NCBI GenBank assembly: GCA_027068615.1
Contig: JAMOQV010000236.1
Coordinates: 1 to 17,082 of the forward strand
Direction: 5' to 3'
DNA: 17,082 nt
Source of the DNA: Helicobacteraceae bacterium
Lineage (GTDB): Bacteria; Campylobacterota; Campylobacteria; Campylobacterales; Sulfurimonadaceae
Part shown: positions 1 through 7,124 of the stretch, one piece after another
How positions within the stretch are numbered: the stretch's first letter is position 1
Layout: every line of letters starts with the position of its first letter
Program-made: the position numbers and the translations under genes
The notes under the pieces: generated by a model
Told to the model about the DNA's origin: nothing
The model's input: only the letters and a program-made list of their open reading frames with translations
Databases searched by the model: none

Positions 1-153
1 TATGCAAAAGATGAAGCTGAAAGAAAGGGAATGGAGAAAGGGATAGAGAAAGAAAAAATAAATATAGCAAAAAATCTTCTTGATATACTTGATGATGACA
101 CTATCTCTTTAAAAACTGGTCTTGATGTTAGTTTTATTCAAAGTTTGAGGTAA
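1..153 (+). CDS. Rpn/PD-(D/E)XK nuclease family protein, C-terminal fragment (cut by window edge)
   Basis: Frame 1 is open from the first base to a TAA at 151-153 and encodes 50 residues. It has a charged stretch with a repeated glycine/glutamate/lysine pattern (residues about 9-20, including KGMEKGIEKEK). A short hydrophobic helix (IAKNLLDIL) follows, and the end reads TGLDVSFIQSLR. Proteins of the Rpn / PDDEXK_2 'putative transposase' family typically end this way: an EKGIEKG-like linker, then a small helix-turn-helix-like segment of the form 'TGLSIEEIKKL'. The nuclease core lies outside the window, so the assignment rests on the tail alone. The stop is 7 nt before the licD-like start, so the two genes may be co-transcribed. 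This family is mobile and often found at the edges of variable loci. Confidence 0.55.
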   Translation, partial: YAKDEAERKGMEKGIEKEKINIAKNLLDILDDDTISLKTGLDVSFIQSLR

Positions 154-160
154 TATAAAA

Positions 161-1066
161 ATGAAAATAAAAACATTATTATTTGGTGCTGGTGAAGGTT
201 CTGAACAATTTATAATTAACGAACAAAAATCAAGAACATTTTTAGCTTTTATTGATAACAATGAAAAAAGGCATAATACAAAATTCAATAATTTACAAAT
301 AATATCACCAAAAGATATTGAAAAATTTGATTATGATGAGATTGTTATCACAACTCAATGGGTAAGAGAAGTAAAAAAACAGCTTTTAAATGAACTAAAG
401 ATTGATGAAAACAAAATAATTGTACCAAAAAAATCTTTACTTAAAAAACCTCAACCATTTCAAGATGAAGATACAAGAAATTTAGCAAGAGAGATTATTA
501 AAAATTTTTCAAAAGAAGCCATAAAAAATAATATACCACTTTGTGTTGATTTTGGAACACTGCTTGGCATTGTAAGAGATGGTGATGTAATTTTATGGGA
601 TGATGATGTTGATTTTGCTATAGATGTTAATATGATCGATACTATCGAACAATGGATAATAAATACTACAAAAAAAATAGATATTAAGTTTTTAATAGAA
701 AAACAATCAGATAAAAACAATAGGACTACTTCATACCAAATAAAAATTTTAAATAAAAATTTTAATAACTTTATAATATCTATAACAGCAAGAGAAAATG
801 ATGAAAAAGGTTATTCGATACATTTACCTAGTTTAGGTAAATGGTATGCACCTATGAAACATTTTGAACACTTAGAGACGATTGTATGGGAAAATGTAGA
901 GATATTAGTACCATCAAATTATAAGGAGTATCTAACTTTTGTTTATGGGGATTGGAAAATTCCTAAAAGAGATATAACAATGGATGATTATAATAATATA
1001 AATGAAACATCATTTAAAGATATACAAGATGCAAATTTAACTATAAGTAGGGTATCAAATGACTAA
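161..1066 (+). CDS. LicD-family phospho-ligand transferase with N-terminal Rossmann-like domain
   Basis: The 301-residue protein has two parts. Residues 1 to about 95 look like a nucleotide-binding Rossmann-type domain: it begins LLFGAGEGSEQF, continues with FIDNN at 30-34, and has DEIVITT at 59-65. Residues about 105-290 carry the LicD/fukutin-type nucleotidyltransferase-fold core, with GTLLG at 132-136 followed by WDDDVDF at 146-152. The acidic cluster is the metal-binding signature of the family. LicD proteins attach phosphocholine or related phospho-ligands from CDP-activated donors to surface glycans. Here the gene overlaps the cytidylyltransferase/PEP-mutase fusion by 8 nt, so I infer it transfers a phosphonate (for example hydroxyethylphosphonate) from a CMP-linked donor. 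A GAGG ribosome-binding site at 147-150 supports the ATG. Base composition is very AT-rich compared with the next genes. The LicD fold is clear; the ligand is inferred. Confidence 0.85.
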   Translation: MKIKTLLFGAGEGSEQFIINEQKSRTFLAFIDNNEKRHNTKFNNLQIISPKDIEKFDYDEIVITTQWVREVKKQLLNELKIDENKIIVPKKSLLKKPQPFQDEDTRNLAREIIKNFSKEAIKNNIPLCVDFGTLLGIVRDGDVILWDDDVDFAIDVNMIDTIEQWIINTTKKIDIKFLIEKQSDKNNRTTSYQIKILNKNFNNFIISITARENDEKGYSIHLPSLGKWYAPMKHFEHLETIVWENVEILVPSNYKEYLTFVYGDWKIPKRDITMDDYNNINETSFKDIQDANLTISRVSND

Positions 1067-2351
1067 AAAAGTCTATATAGGTATGAGTGCCGACCTAGTT
1101 CACCCAGGACACATGAACATCATAAAAACAGCCTCAAAGCTAGGAGATGTGATAGTAGGTCTTTTAACAGATAAAGCGATAGCAAGTTATAAACGACTAC
1201 CATATATGACTTATGAGCAGAGAAAAGAGGTTATAGAAAATATAAAAGGTGTTGTTGAAGTTATACCACAAGAGACTCTTGACTACAGACCAAACCTTGA
1301 ACTTTTAAAACCAGATATAGTGGTTCATGGAGATGATTGGAAAAATGGTGTTCAGTCAAAAACTAGACAACAAGTTATAGATACTTTAGCTAAATGGGGT
1401 GGTGAGTTAGTAGAGCCTAGTTATACAGATGGCATCTCATCTACTCAAATCAATAACTCGTTAAAAGAGATAGGCACAACACCAGATATAAGAAGAAGCA
1501 GATTAAAAAGACTTATAGATGCAAAAGAGATAGTAAGAGTTATGGAATCGCACAATGCACTAAGCGGTCTTATAGTTGAAAATATAAAAGGTGATAACGG
1601 ATTAGAATACGATGCTATGTGGTCAAGTTCATTAACCGATTCTACTTCAAAAGGTAAACCAGATATAGAAGCAGTAGATGTAAGTTCTAGGATAACTACT
1701 ATAAACGAGATTTTTGAAGTTACAACTAAACCTATGATATATGATGCAGATACTGGTGGTATAGCTGAACATTTTGCATTTACTGTTAGAACACTAGAGA
1801 GAACAGGTGTAAGTGCTGTTATCATAGAAGATAAAACAGGGTTAAAGAAAAACTCCCTTTTTGGAAATGATGTTGCTCAAAAACAAGATAACATAGAAAA
1901 CTTTTGTCTAAAAATTCAAACAGGTAAAAAAGCACAAATCACTGATGATTTTATGATAATAGCTAGGGTTGAGAGTCTTATACTTGAAGCTGGGATGGAT
2001 GATGCTATAACTCGTGCAAAAGCTTATGTAAAAGCTGGTGCAGATGGGATTATGATACACTCAAGAAAAACAGAAGCTGATGAGATTTTAGAGTTTTGTA
2101 AAATATTTAGAGAGTATGACAAATATACACCCATAGTTGTAGTTCCAACAAGTTACAATCAAATAACAGCAAAAGAACTAAGTCAAGCAGGTATAAATGT
2201 AGTTATATATGCAAACCATATGTTAAGAGCAGCCTACCCAGGTATGATGAATGTTGCTAAAGCTATCTTAGACAATGACAGAAGTATGGAAGTTGAAAAA
2301 GATTTGCTTTCTATAAAAAAGATTTTAGAACTAATCCCAGGGACTAAGTGA
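1059..2351 (+). CDS. pepM: Fused cytidylyltransferase / phosphoenolpyruvate phosphomutase
   Basis: This 430-residue protein combines two enzymes. Residues 1 to about 138 form a cytidylyltransferase-like domain of the TagD/RfaE-II type, with the HxGH motif HPGH at 15-18 and a conserved HGDDW at 90-94. Residues about 145-430 are PEP mutase of the isocitrate-lyase superfamily. It has the diagnostic EDKX5NS motif at 257-266 (EDKTGLKKNS), which separates true mutases from hydrolytic relatives, and the metal-binding YDADTGG at 228-234. PEP mutase converts phosphoenolpyruvate to phosphonopyruvate, forming the C-P bond that starts nearly all phosphonate pathways. The fused domain probably activates the final phosphonate as a CMP conjugate; that is inference. 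The gene overlaps licD by 8 nt and couples to the decarboxylase through TGATG. The protein is cytosolic. Confidence 0.95.
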   Translation: MTKKVYIGMSADLVHPGHMNIIKTASKLGDVIVGLLTDKAIASYKRLPYMTYEQRKEVIENIKGVVEVIPQETLDYRPNLELLKPDIVVHGDDWKNGVQSKTRQQVIDTLAKWGGELVEPSYTDGISSTQINNSLKEIGTTPDIRRSRLKRLIDAKEIVRVMESHNALSGLIVENIKGDNGLEYDAMWSSSLTDSTSKGKPDIEAVDVSSRITTINEIFEVTTKPMIYDADTGGIAEHFAFTVRTLERTGVSAVIIEDKTGLKKNSLFGNDVAQKQDNIENFCLKIQTGKKAQITDDFMIIARVESLILEAGMDDAITRAKAYVKAGADGIMIHSRKTEADEILEFCKIFREYDKYTPIVVVPTSYNQITAKELSQAGINVVIYANHMLRAAYPGMMNVAKAILDNDRSMEVEKDLLSIKKILELIPGTK

Positions 2352-3394
2352 TGCTAGATAGTGTAAAATTTGTAAATAATCTTATAAAAGAGGGCTACAC
2401 TCATTTATGTGTAGTACCGTGTAGTTTTGCTAAAAATCTTATAAATGAAGTTATAAATAATGAACAGATAGAATATGTCCCATCTGCTAGTGAAGCTGTT
2501 GCTTGTTCTATCGCTAGTGGGCTTAAAATGGCTGGTAAAAAGCCCATAGTTATAGTTCAGTCATCAGGTATAACAAATATGGGAAGTTGTATAACAAGTT
2601 TACTTAAACCTTATGATATAACTTTTCCCATAATGGTAAGTTGGAGAACTTACAAAGATGGAGATAGCGAGATACAGCATCAACATCTAGCAACTAAACT
2701 ACCAAATCTTATAGAAGCTTATGGATATGAACATATCATACTAGATAATGAAAATATAGACAATGCTATATCTCAAATCAACCTTTGCGATAACACTTCA
2801 ACAATATGTTTGATAAAAAAAGATTCATTTTCAAAAGTGGAATTAGAAGAACAACATAAACTAGATTTGAGTAAGTATAAACCTAGAAGTGAGTTCTTAA
2901 AACTACTAAATCAAAAGTTTAAAGATAGCGATACTCTGTTTATAGGAACAACTGGAAATACATCAAGAGAGATGCATAGCTTTATGCCAGATACTAACAA
3001 CTTTTATATGGCAGGAAATATGGGTGGAGCATTAAGTTTAGGGCTTGGTGCTTCAATGGCTGGAAAAAAGGTTATAGTTTTAGGTGGAGATGCTGAGTTT
3101 GTTATGCACATGGGTGGACTTACAACTGCTGGAAGATATAAGGATATAGATTTGACTTATATACTTTTTGATAATGAGCAAAACAAATCAACAGGTGGGC
3201 AAAACACTTACCAAAACCATATAAACTATAATAAAATCGCTAAAGCTTCAGGATTAAATATAATTGATGATTTTGATGATTTATCTAAAAAGAATAGTAT
3301 TAATTTTTTACATATAAAATGTTCATTAGATGAAGAAACACCACGACCACCAATAGATGCAGTAAAGGTAAATAATTTTGATACAAAAAGATAA
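2351..3394 (+). CDS. Phosphonopyruvate decarboxylase (thiamine diphosphate-dependent)
   Basis: The enzyme decarboxylates phosphonopyruvate to phosphonoacetaldehyde, the irreversible step that pulls the unfavourable PEP mutase reaction forward. The N-terminal half is the pyrimidine-binding domain (PSASEAVACSIASGLKMAGKKP, with the glutamate that contacts thiamine, near residues 45-65). The C-terminal half binds diphosphate and magnesium, with GGDAEF followed about 25 residues on by DNEQNKSTGGQNT; the STGGQ.T block is characteristic of phosphonopyruvate and sulfopyruvate decarboxylases. The usual GDG of the thiamine motif is GDA here. At about 347 residues it is slightly short for the family. 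A GTG at 2348 is also in frame. I prefer the ATG at 2351, which overlaps the upstream stop as TGATG. It is followed by the dehydrogenase gene with a 17-nt overlap. Confidence 0.93.
   Translation: MLDSVKFVNNLIKEGYTHLCVVPCSFAKNLINEVINNEQIEYVPSASEAVACSIASGLKMAGKKPIVIVQSSGITNMGSCITSLLKPYDITFPIMVSWRTYKDGDSEIQHQHLATKLPNLIEAYGYEHIILDNENIDNAISQINLCDNTSTICLIKKDSFSKVELEEQHKLDLSKYKPRSEFLKLLNQKFKDSDTLFIGTTGNTSREMHSFMPDTNNFYMAGNMGGALSLGLGASMAGKKVIVLGGDAEFVMHMGGLTTAGRYKDIDLTYILFDNEQNKSTGGQNTYQNHINYNKIAKASGLNIIDDFDDLSKKNSINFLHIKCSLDEETPRPPIDAVKVNNFDTKR
3364..3368 (+). promoter_or_regulatory. Ribosome-binding site supporting a TTG start
   Basis: AAAGG lies 9 nt before the TTG at 3378. The next in-frame ATG (3408) has no comparable purine-rich site, and starting there would remove the conserved NFSYYMPTK segment. 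The site therefore supports the TTG start of the dehydrogenase gene. Confidence 0.55.
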
Positions 3395-4391
3395 CTTTTC
3401 ATACTATATGCCAACTAAAATAGTATATGGTTTAAATGAATTAGAAAATATAAACAAATATATAGATGGTAGAAAAACCTTACTTATAACTTCGCAAGGG
3501 TTTGTAAAAAGAGGTTTAATAGAAAAGATAAAATCTTTTACAGATGATATAGTTTATGTAGTTAGCACTATAAAATCACATCCCGAGTTTAAAGACTTAG
3601 AAAAGATTTATAATGAGATAAAAAGTATAGATTTTGAACTTATCTTAGCCGTTGGTGGTGGTAGTGTTATAGATAGTGCAAAATACTTTATAAATAAAAA
3701 TGATAAAAAAGATATTTCACTTATATCTGTACCAACAACAGCTGGAACAAGTAGCGAGATAACACCATGGGCAACTATATGGGATATGGATGCAAAAAAG
3801 AAATACTCCATAGAAGATAAAAGACTATTTAGTGAAGTTGCTATCTATGATGCTACTTTAACTTTAAGTATCCCAAAAGAGATAACCATTCAAACAGGAT
3901 TAGATACACTCTCCCATGCTTTAGAATCTATATGGAATAAAAATGCAAATGAGATAACAGTAAAATATGCCATAAAATCAGCAAAATTAATTATGCAGAA
4001 TTTAGAAAATCTTGTTAATGATTTAGATAATCTGACTTATAGAGATAACATTATGAAAGCTTCTATGTATGCAGGACTAGCTTTTTCAAATACAAAAACA
4101 GCTATTGCACATGCTATGAGTTACTATATAACTACACATAAAGCTATCCCTCACGGTATTGCTTGTAGTTTTACACTTCCTATGCTTATAGATAATGTTA
4201 TAGGTAAGTATGATTTTATAGATAAAGCTTTTGTAGAGATATTTGGTGAGGCTTCATCTTGTAGCTTAAATATTTTGTTAAAAAAACTATCTATAAGTAC
4301 AAAATTTGAAAATTATAATGTAACTAAAGATGAAGTTTTAAGCAATATTAATAAAGATAGATTAAAAAATTCTTTATTAATACTAAGCTGA
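3378..4391 (+). CDS. Iron-containing alcohol dehydrogenase, probable phosphonoacetaldehyde reductase
   Basis: This 337-residue protein belongs to the group III (iron-activated) alcohol dehydrogenases. It has the N-terminal block NFSYYMPTKIVYG, the nucleotide-binding GGGS at 93-96, TAGTSSE at 121-127, and the metal ligands D176, H180 (LDTLSHALES), H245 and H259 (IPHGIACS). Its position directly after phosphonopyruvate decarboxylase, overlapping it by 17 nt, suggests that it reduces phosphonoacetaldehyde to 2-hydroxyethylphosphonate with NAD(P)H, as homologues do in several phosphonate pathways. The start is TTG. It is about 40 residues shorter than typical family members, mainly at the C-terminus. 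Its 3' end overlaps the convergent gmhA-like gene by 9 nt. The family is certain; the substrate is inferred from context. Confidence 0.88.
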   Translation: MIQKDNFSYYMPTKIVYGLNELENINKYIDGRKTLLITSQGFVKRGLIEKIKSFTDDIVYVVSTIKSHPEFKDLEKIYNEIKSIDFELILAVGGGSVIDSAKYFINKNDKKDISLISVPTTAGTSSEITPWATIWDMDAKKKYSIEDKRLFSEVAIYDATLTLSIPKEITIQTGLDTLSHALESIWNKNANEITVKYAIKSAKLIMQNLENLVNDLDNLTYRDNIMKASMYAGLAFSNTKTAIAHAMSYYITTHKAIPHGIACSFTLPMLIDNVIGKYDFIDKAFVEIFGEASSCSLNILLKKLSISTKFENYNVTKDEVLSNINKDRLKNSLLILS

Positions 4392-4943
4392 TAGATAATG
4401 ACTAAAAATCACATGGTCTAGTATCATGTGCATATCTTCTACTAAACCATACTCACCTTTTTTGGTTTGTATATGAAAATTTATATCAGACAATACTTTT
4501 AATTCACCACCTTCAAACCCAGTTACTCCTATGATAGTAGTTCCTATACTTTTTGCATAGTTTGTAGCTTTTATGATATTTTGACTATTACCACTACATG
4601 AGATGCTGATTAAAACATCATCTTTAGTTATTTTGTTTTGTATTTGTGTATAAAAAATATTTTCATACCCTGTATCATTTGCTATAGCTGTACATACTGC
4701 ACTATTATCTCCAAGACTTTCAACATTAAAATTTCTTACATTACGAAGTTTTAAACCTACACCCAAATCATTTGACATATGTGAAGCTGTAGAAGAACTT
4801 CCACCATTACCGATTATATAAATTTTAGACTTATTTTCAACTGTTTTATCTAAAGCATTTACTATCTCTTGGATAGCTTTTTTATCGATATTATTCAATA
4901 GTTCGATTAGTTGACTGACATATTTTGTTATAAATTTTTCCAT
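4383..4943 (-). CDS. gmhA: GmhA-like SIS-domain sugar-phosphate isomerase
   Basis: A 186-residue single SIS domain resembling phosphoheptose (sedoheptulose-7-phosphate) isomerase. The phosphate-binding loops are GNGGSSSTASH (45-55) and SCSGNSQN (115-122), and the C-terminal metal-site segment is VEDMHMILDH (168-177). GmhA turns sedoheptulose 7-phosphate into D-glycero-D-manno-heptose 7-phosphate. By alignment from memory to E. coli GmhA, the catalytic Glu65 corresponds to D59 and the zinc ligand Gln172 to E169, while both histidines (H55, H177) are kept. It is therefore a divergent subfamily and could act on another ketose phosphate. It is the last gene of the long minus-strand series, 13 nt after the glycosyltransferase gene, and its 3' end overlaps the convergent dehydrogenase gene. 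Confidence 0.85.
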   Translation of the reverse strand: MEKFITKYVSQLIELLNNIDKKAIQEIVNALDKTVENKSKIYIIGNGGSSSTASHMSNDLGVGLKLRNVRNFNVESLGDNSAVCTAIANDTGYENIFYTQIQNKITKDDVLISISCSGNSQNIIKATNYAKSIGTTIIGVTGFEGGELKVLSDINFHIQTKKGEYGLVEDMHMILDHVIFSHYLSA

Positions 4944-4956
4944 TATTTTTTACCTA

Positions 4957-6420
4957 TTATTCTATAAACCAGCTATTTTTTTTTAAAAAGTCTGAACCTA
5001 TATTTGTCAAAACTTCTTTAAATTGTTCACTTTTTAGATGTATTTTTTGATATTTTCTTTGATTTAGTCTATCTTCATCATTGTAACTATAATCACCTAG
5101 ATATTCCTTTACTAACCATAGTATCTCATCTTCTGTATTATCTTCTATCATCAAATTTAGTTTTTTATATGTATTTGAATCCCAATAACTTAAATCACTA
5201 TTTTTTATGATAGATAGATATTCTTGTAAACCAATATATCTATTATTATAAATTAGTTTCTTTGGTATAAATATATCTTTATTTGAACTATAAGGGGAAT
5301 GGTCTATTGGTATATGATTTACCCCTATTCTAGGGATTGAAAATGCACAACTAACATCAACAAGTCCAGATGTACCACCAATTATAAATTTACATTGAGA
5401 TATTAAAAATATATCCATAAAATCACTTTGAAAATCACTATATGGATAATCTATATATTTAGTATGTTTAAATGACACCTTTTTATTTACTACTTTTCCT
5501 ATTCTAACAACTGTATAGCCTTTTGATATAAGGTATTTTATAGCTAATTCATAAGTATCTATATCTGCATCTCGATAATCATGGTATCTCCAATCATGGT
5601 ATTCAAAAGTGCTATCTAAATACTTACTATCTCTTGCAAATACACAAACAAAAGGTTTTGTTATATTTAACTTTTTAAGTATTTTATCGCCATTAATTAT
5701 ATCTTTTTTTGTAAATTTAATTATTGGTTTTTTATTAGTAAATAGTTCATAAGCATTTGATTTTTGTTCTATTTTACAAATATATTTTTTTTGAATAAAC
5801 TTTTTATCTAAAAGATATTGAAAATATTTATTTATAAAATTACTTTCAAATAAATAAATATTTTTATGTTTTTTAAATACCATTCTATACATATCATACA
5901 AAGTTTTATTTGCAATATCTTTTTCATTTTGATAAGAAAGTAGTATAAAATTCTGATTTTGATAAGATTTATCATTTTTAATTTTATCTAAAAATGCTTC
6001 ATTTTCTAAACAAAATTCACCTATACGATTTGTCCAAAGTTTAGTTACCTGAATATTAAAATACTTAAATAATTTATCTAGTATTTTTAGCATTATTTTA
6101 TCAATAAGCTTAACACTTAAATCTTTTATCTTATAACTATTATCTTCTTTTGTAATTATGGTTAATTTTTTATTATCAATAAATTTACTTAAATTATCAT
6201 ATATTTCTCTATCCCAATTTGGAGATAAAATAATTAAGTTATCTATATCTAAGTTATCTATATCTAAAGGGTTATAAACATTTGTTTCATCTTTAGTGTT
6301 ATCAATATAACCTTTTATCGTTATATTATGAAAATCTTTTAGATATAGTGCGAAGCCTCTTGTCATTGGTGTATAAGGTGAAAGATATATATTTTCTTTA
6401 TTTTTAATTTTTAATTTCAT
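4957..6420 (-). CDS. Probable glycosyltransferase, TIGR04372-like, with N-terminal extension
   Basis: The 487-residue protein has no signal peptide or clear membrane segments. Residues about 130-480 resemble the TIGR04372 putative glycosyltransferase family: NRIGEF at 131-136, FARDSKYL at 261-268, YRDADIDTY at 282-290, a GYTVVRIG block at 301-308, and IIGGTSGLVDVSCAF near 346-360, which looks like a donor-binding glycine-rich region. Residues 1 to about 100 form an extra Rossmann-like domain (GYIDN at 37-41, NLIILSPNWDREIYDNL at 61-77) that resembles the N-terminus of the licD-like protein. It likely transfers the sugar made by this gene cluster. The start codon overlaps the upstream gene stop as ATGA. 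The gene is among the most AT-rich in the window and contains an in-frame 15-bp tandem repeat. The family call is by motif memory. Confidence 0.7.
   Translation of the reverse strand: MKLKIKNKENIYLSPYTPMTRGFALYLKDFHNITIKGYIDNTKDETNVYNPLDIDNLDIDNLIILSPNWDREIYDNLSKFIDNKKLTIITKEDNSYKIKDLSVKLIDKIMLKILDKLFKYFNIQVTKLWTNRIGEFCLENEAFLDKIKNDKSYQNQNFILLSYQNEKDIANKTLYDMYRMVFKKHKNIYLFESNFINKYFQYLLDKKFIQKKYICKIEQKSNAYELFTNKKPIIKFTKKDIINGDKILKKLNITKPFVCVFARDSKYLDSTFEYHDWRYHDYRDADIDTYELAIKYLISKGYTVVRIGKVVNKKVSFKHTKYIDYPYSDFQSDFMDIFLISQCKFIIGGTSGLVDVSCAFSIPRIGVNHIPIDHSPYSSNKDIFIPKKLIYNNRYIGLQEYLSIIKNSDLSYWDSNTYKKLNLMIEDNTEDEILWLVKEYLGDYSYNDEDRLNQRKYQKIHLKSEQFKEVLTNIGSDFLKKNSWFIE
6235..6264. repeat. Two tandem copies of a 15-bp unit inside the glycosyltransferase gene
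   Basis: The unit TAAGTTATCTATATC occurs twice in direct succession (6235-6249 and 6250-6264). Being 15 bp it keeps the frame and encodes the duplicated pentapeptide DIDNL-DIDNL in the N-terminal domain. It is a possible slippage site. Confidence 0.9.
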
Positions 6421-7124
6421 TTTATATACTTCAAAACTTCTATTTGAGACTTAGCATAACTTTCAATAGTACCTATATCTCTATGATAAACATCATTTAA
6501 AAAAGTATTTATTTTACCCATATATGCTGGTAGTACATCATTACTAAAATCTATATCTTTTTTACCTAAAGATTCTAAAAAAGTAATTATAGATGGCTCA
6601 CAAATATATACAGCACCATTGGCAAGTGTTGATGGTGGATTTTTTACTTTTTCATGGAACTTTTGAACAACATCATTCTCATCTAATTCAACGATGCCAC
6701 AACTACTTGGATTATCACTGTTAAATAGCATCATAGTTATTTCACAATTTTTTGATCTTTTTTTATGAGAGTTTATAAACTCCTCAAAATCACAAAAGGA
6801 CAAGTTATCTGCATGGATTATCATAAACTCCTCATCTTTAAAAAACTCTTTATTTGCAAGTATTGTCCCACCAGTATTTAAAAGTTCATCTTCATAAACT
6901 AATGTTATTTTATCTTTAAACTTAGAGTTATTTACAAACTCTTCCACTTGTTTATGAAGATAAGAGGTATTTACCAAAAACTCATCTATACCAACTTTTG
7001 AGAGGTTTTCAAGCCAATACTCCAAAAGTGGTTTACCGTTTATAGGTACTAAACATTTAGGTACAGCATCTGTTATGGGACGAAGCCTTGTACCTAATCC
7101 AGCTGATAGTAACAATGCTTTCAT
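6417..7124 (-). CDS. Sugar-1-phosphate nucleotidyltransferase (HddC/mannose-1-phosphate guanylyltransferase-like)
   Basis: A 235-residue GT-A-like nucleotidyltransferase. The N-terminal signature LLSAGLGTRLRPITDAVPKC (5-24) binds the nucleotide triphosphate, and the PKCLVP lysine is the usual catalytic contact. A later HADN provides the metal-binding aspartate, and the C-terminal YHRDIGTIESYAKSQ is typical of HddC-type heptose-1-phosphate guanylyltransferases and close mannose-1-phosphate guanylyltransferases. It makes an NDP-sugar from a sugar 1-phosphate; which base and sugar cannot be read from the sequence. Context (GmhA-like isomerase and heptose-kinase-like domain) favours a heptose or related sugar. 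It overlaps both neighbours by 4 nt (ATGA), implying translational coupling. There is no C-terminal left-handed beta-helix, so it is not a bifunctional GlmU-type enzyme. Confidence 0.82.
   Translation of the reverse strand: MKALLLSAGLGTRLRPITDAVPKCLVPINGKPLLEYWLENLSKVGIDEFLVNTSYLHKQVEEFVNNSKFKDKITLVYEDELLNTGGTILANKEFFKDEEFMIIHADNLSFCDFEEFINSHKKRSKNCEITMMLFNSDNPSSCGIVELDENDVVQKFHEKVKNPPSTLANGAVYICEPSIITFLESLGKKDIDFSNDVLPAYMGKINTFLNDVYHRDIGTIESYAKSQIEVLKYIK

Noticed and set aside
460..720. Minus-strand open frame of 86 codons inside the licD-like gene
   Set aside because: It lies wholly within a well-supported gene, encodes a low-complexity Ser/Ile/Phe-rich product and has no recognisable domain.
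1445..1825. Minus-strand open frame of 126 codons inside the PEP mutase gene
   Set aside because: It is antisense to the conserved catalytic region of PEP mutase, with no family resemblance.
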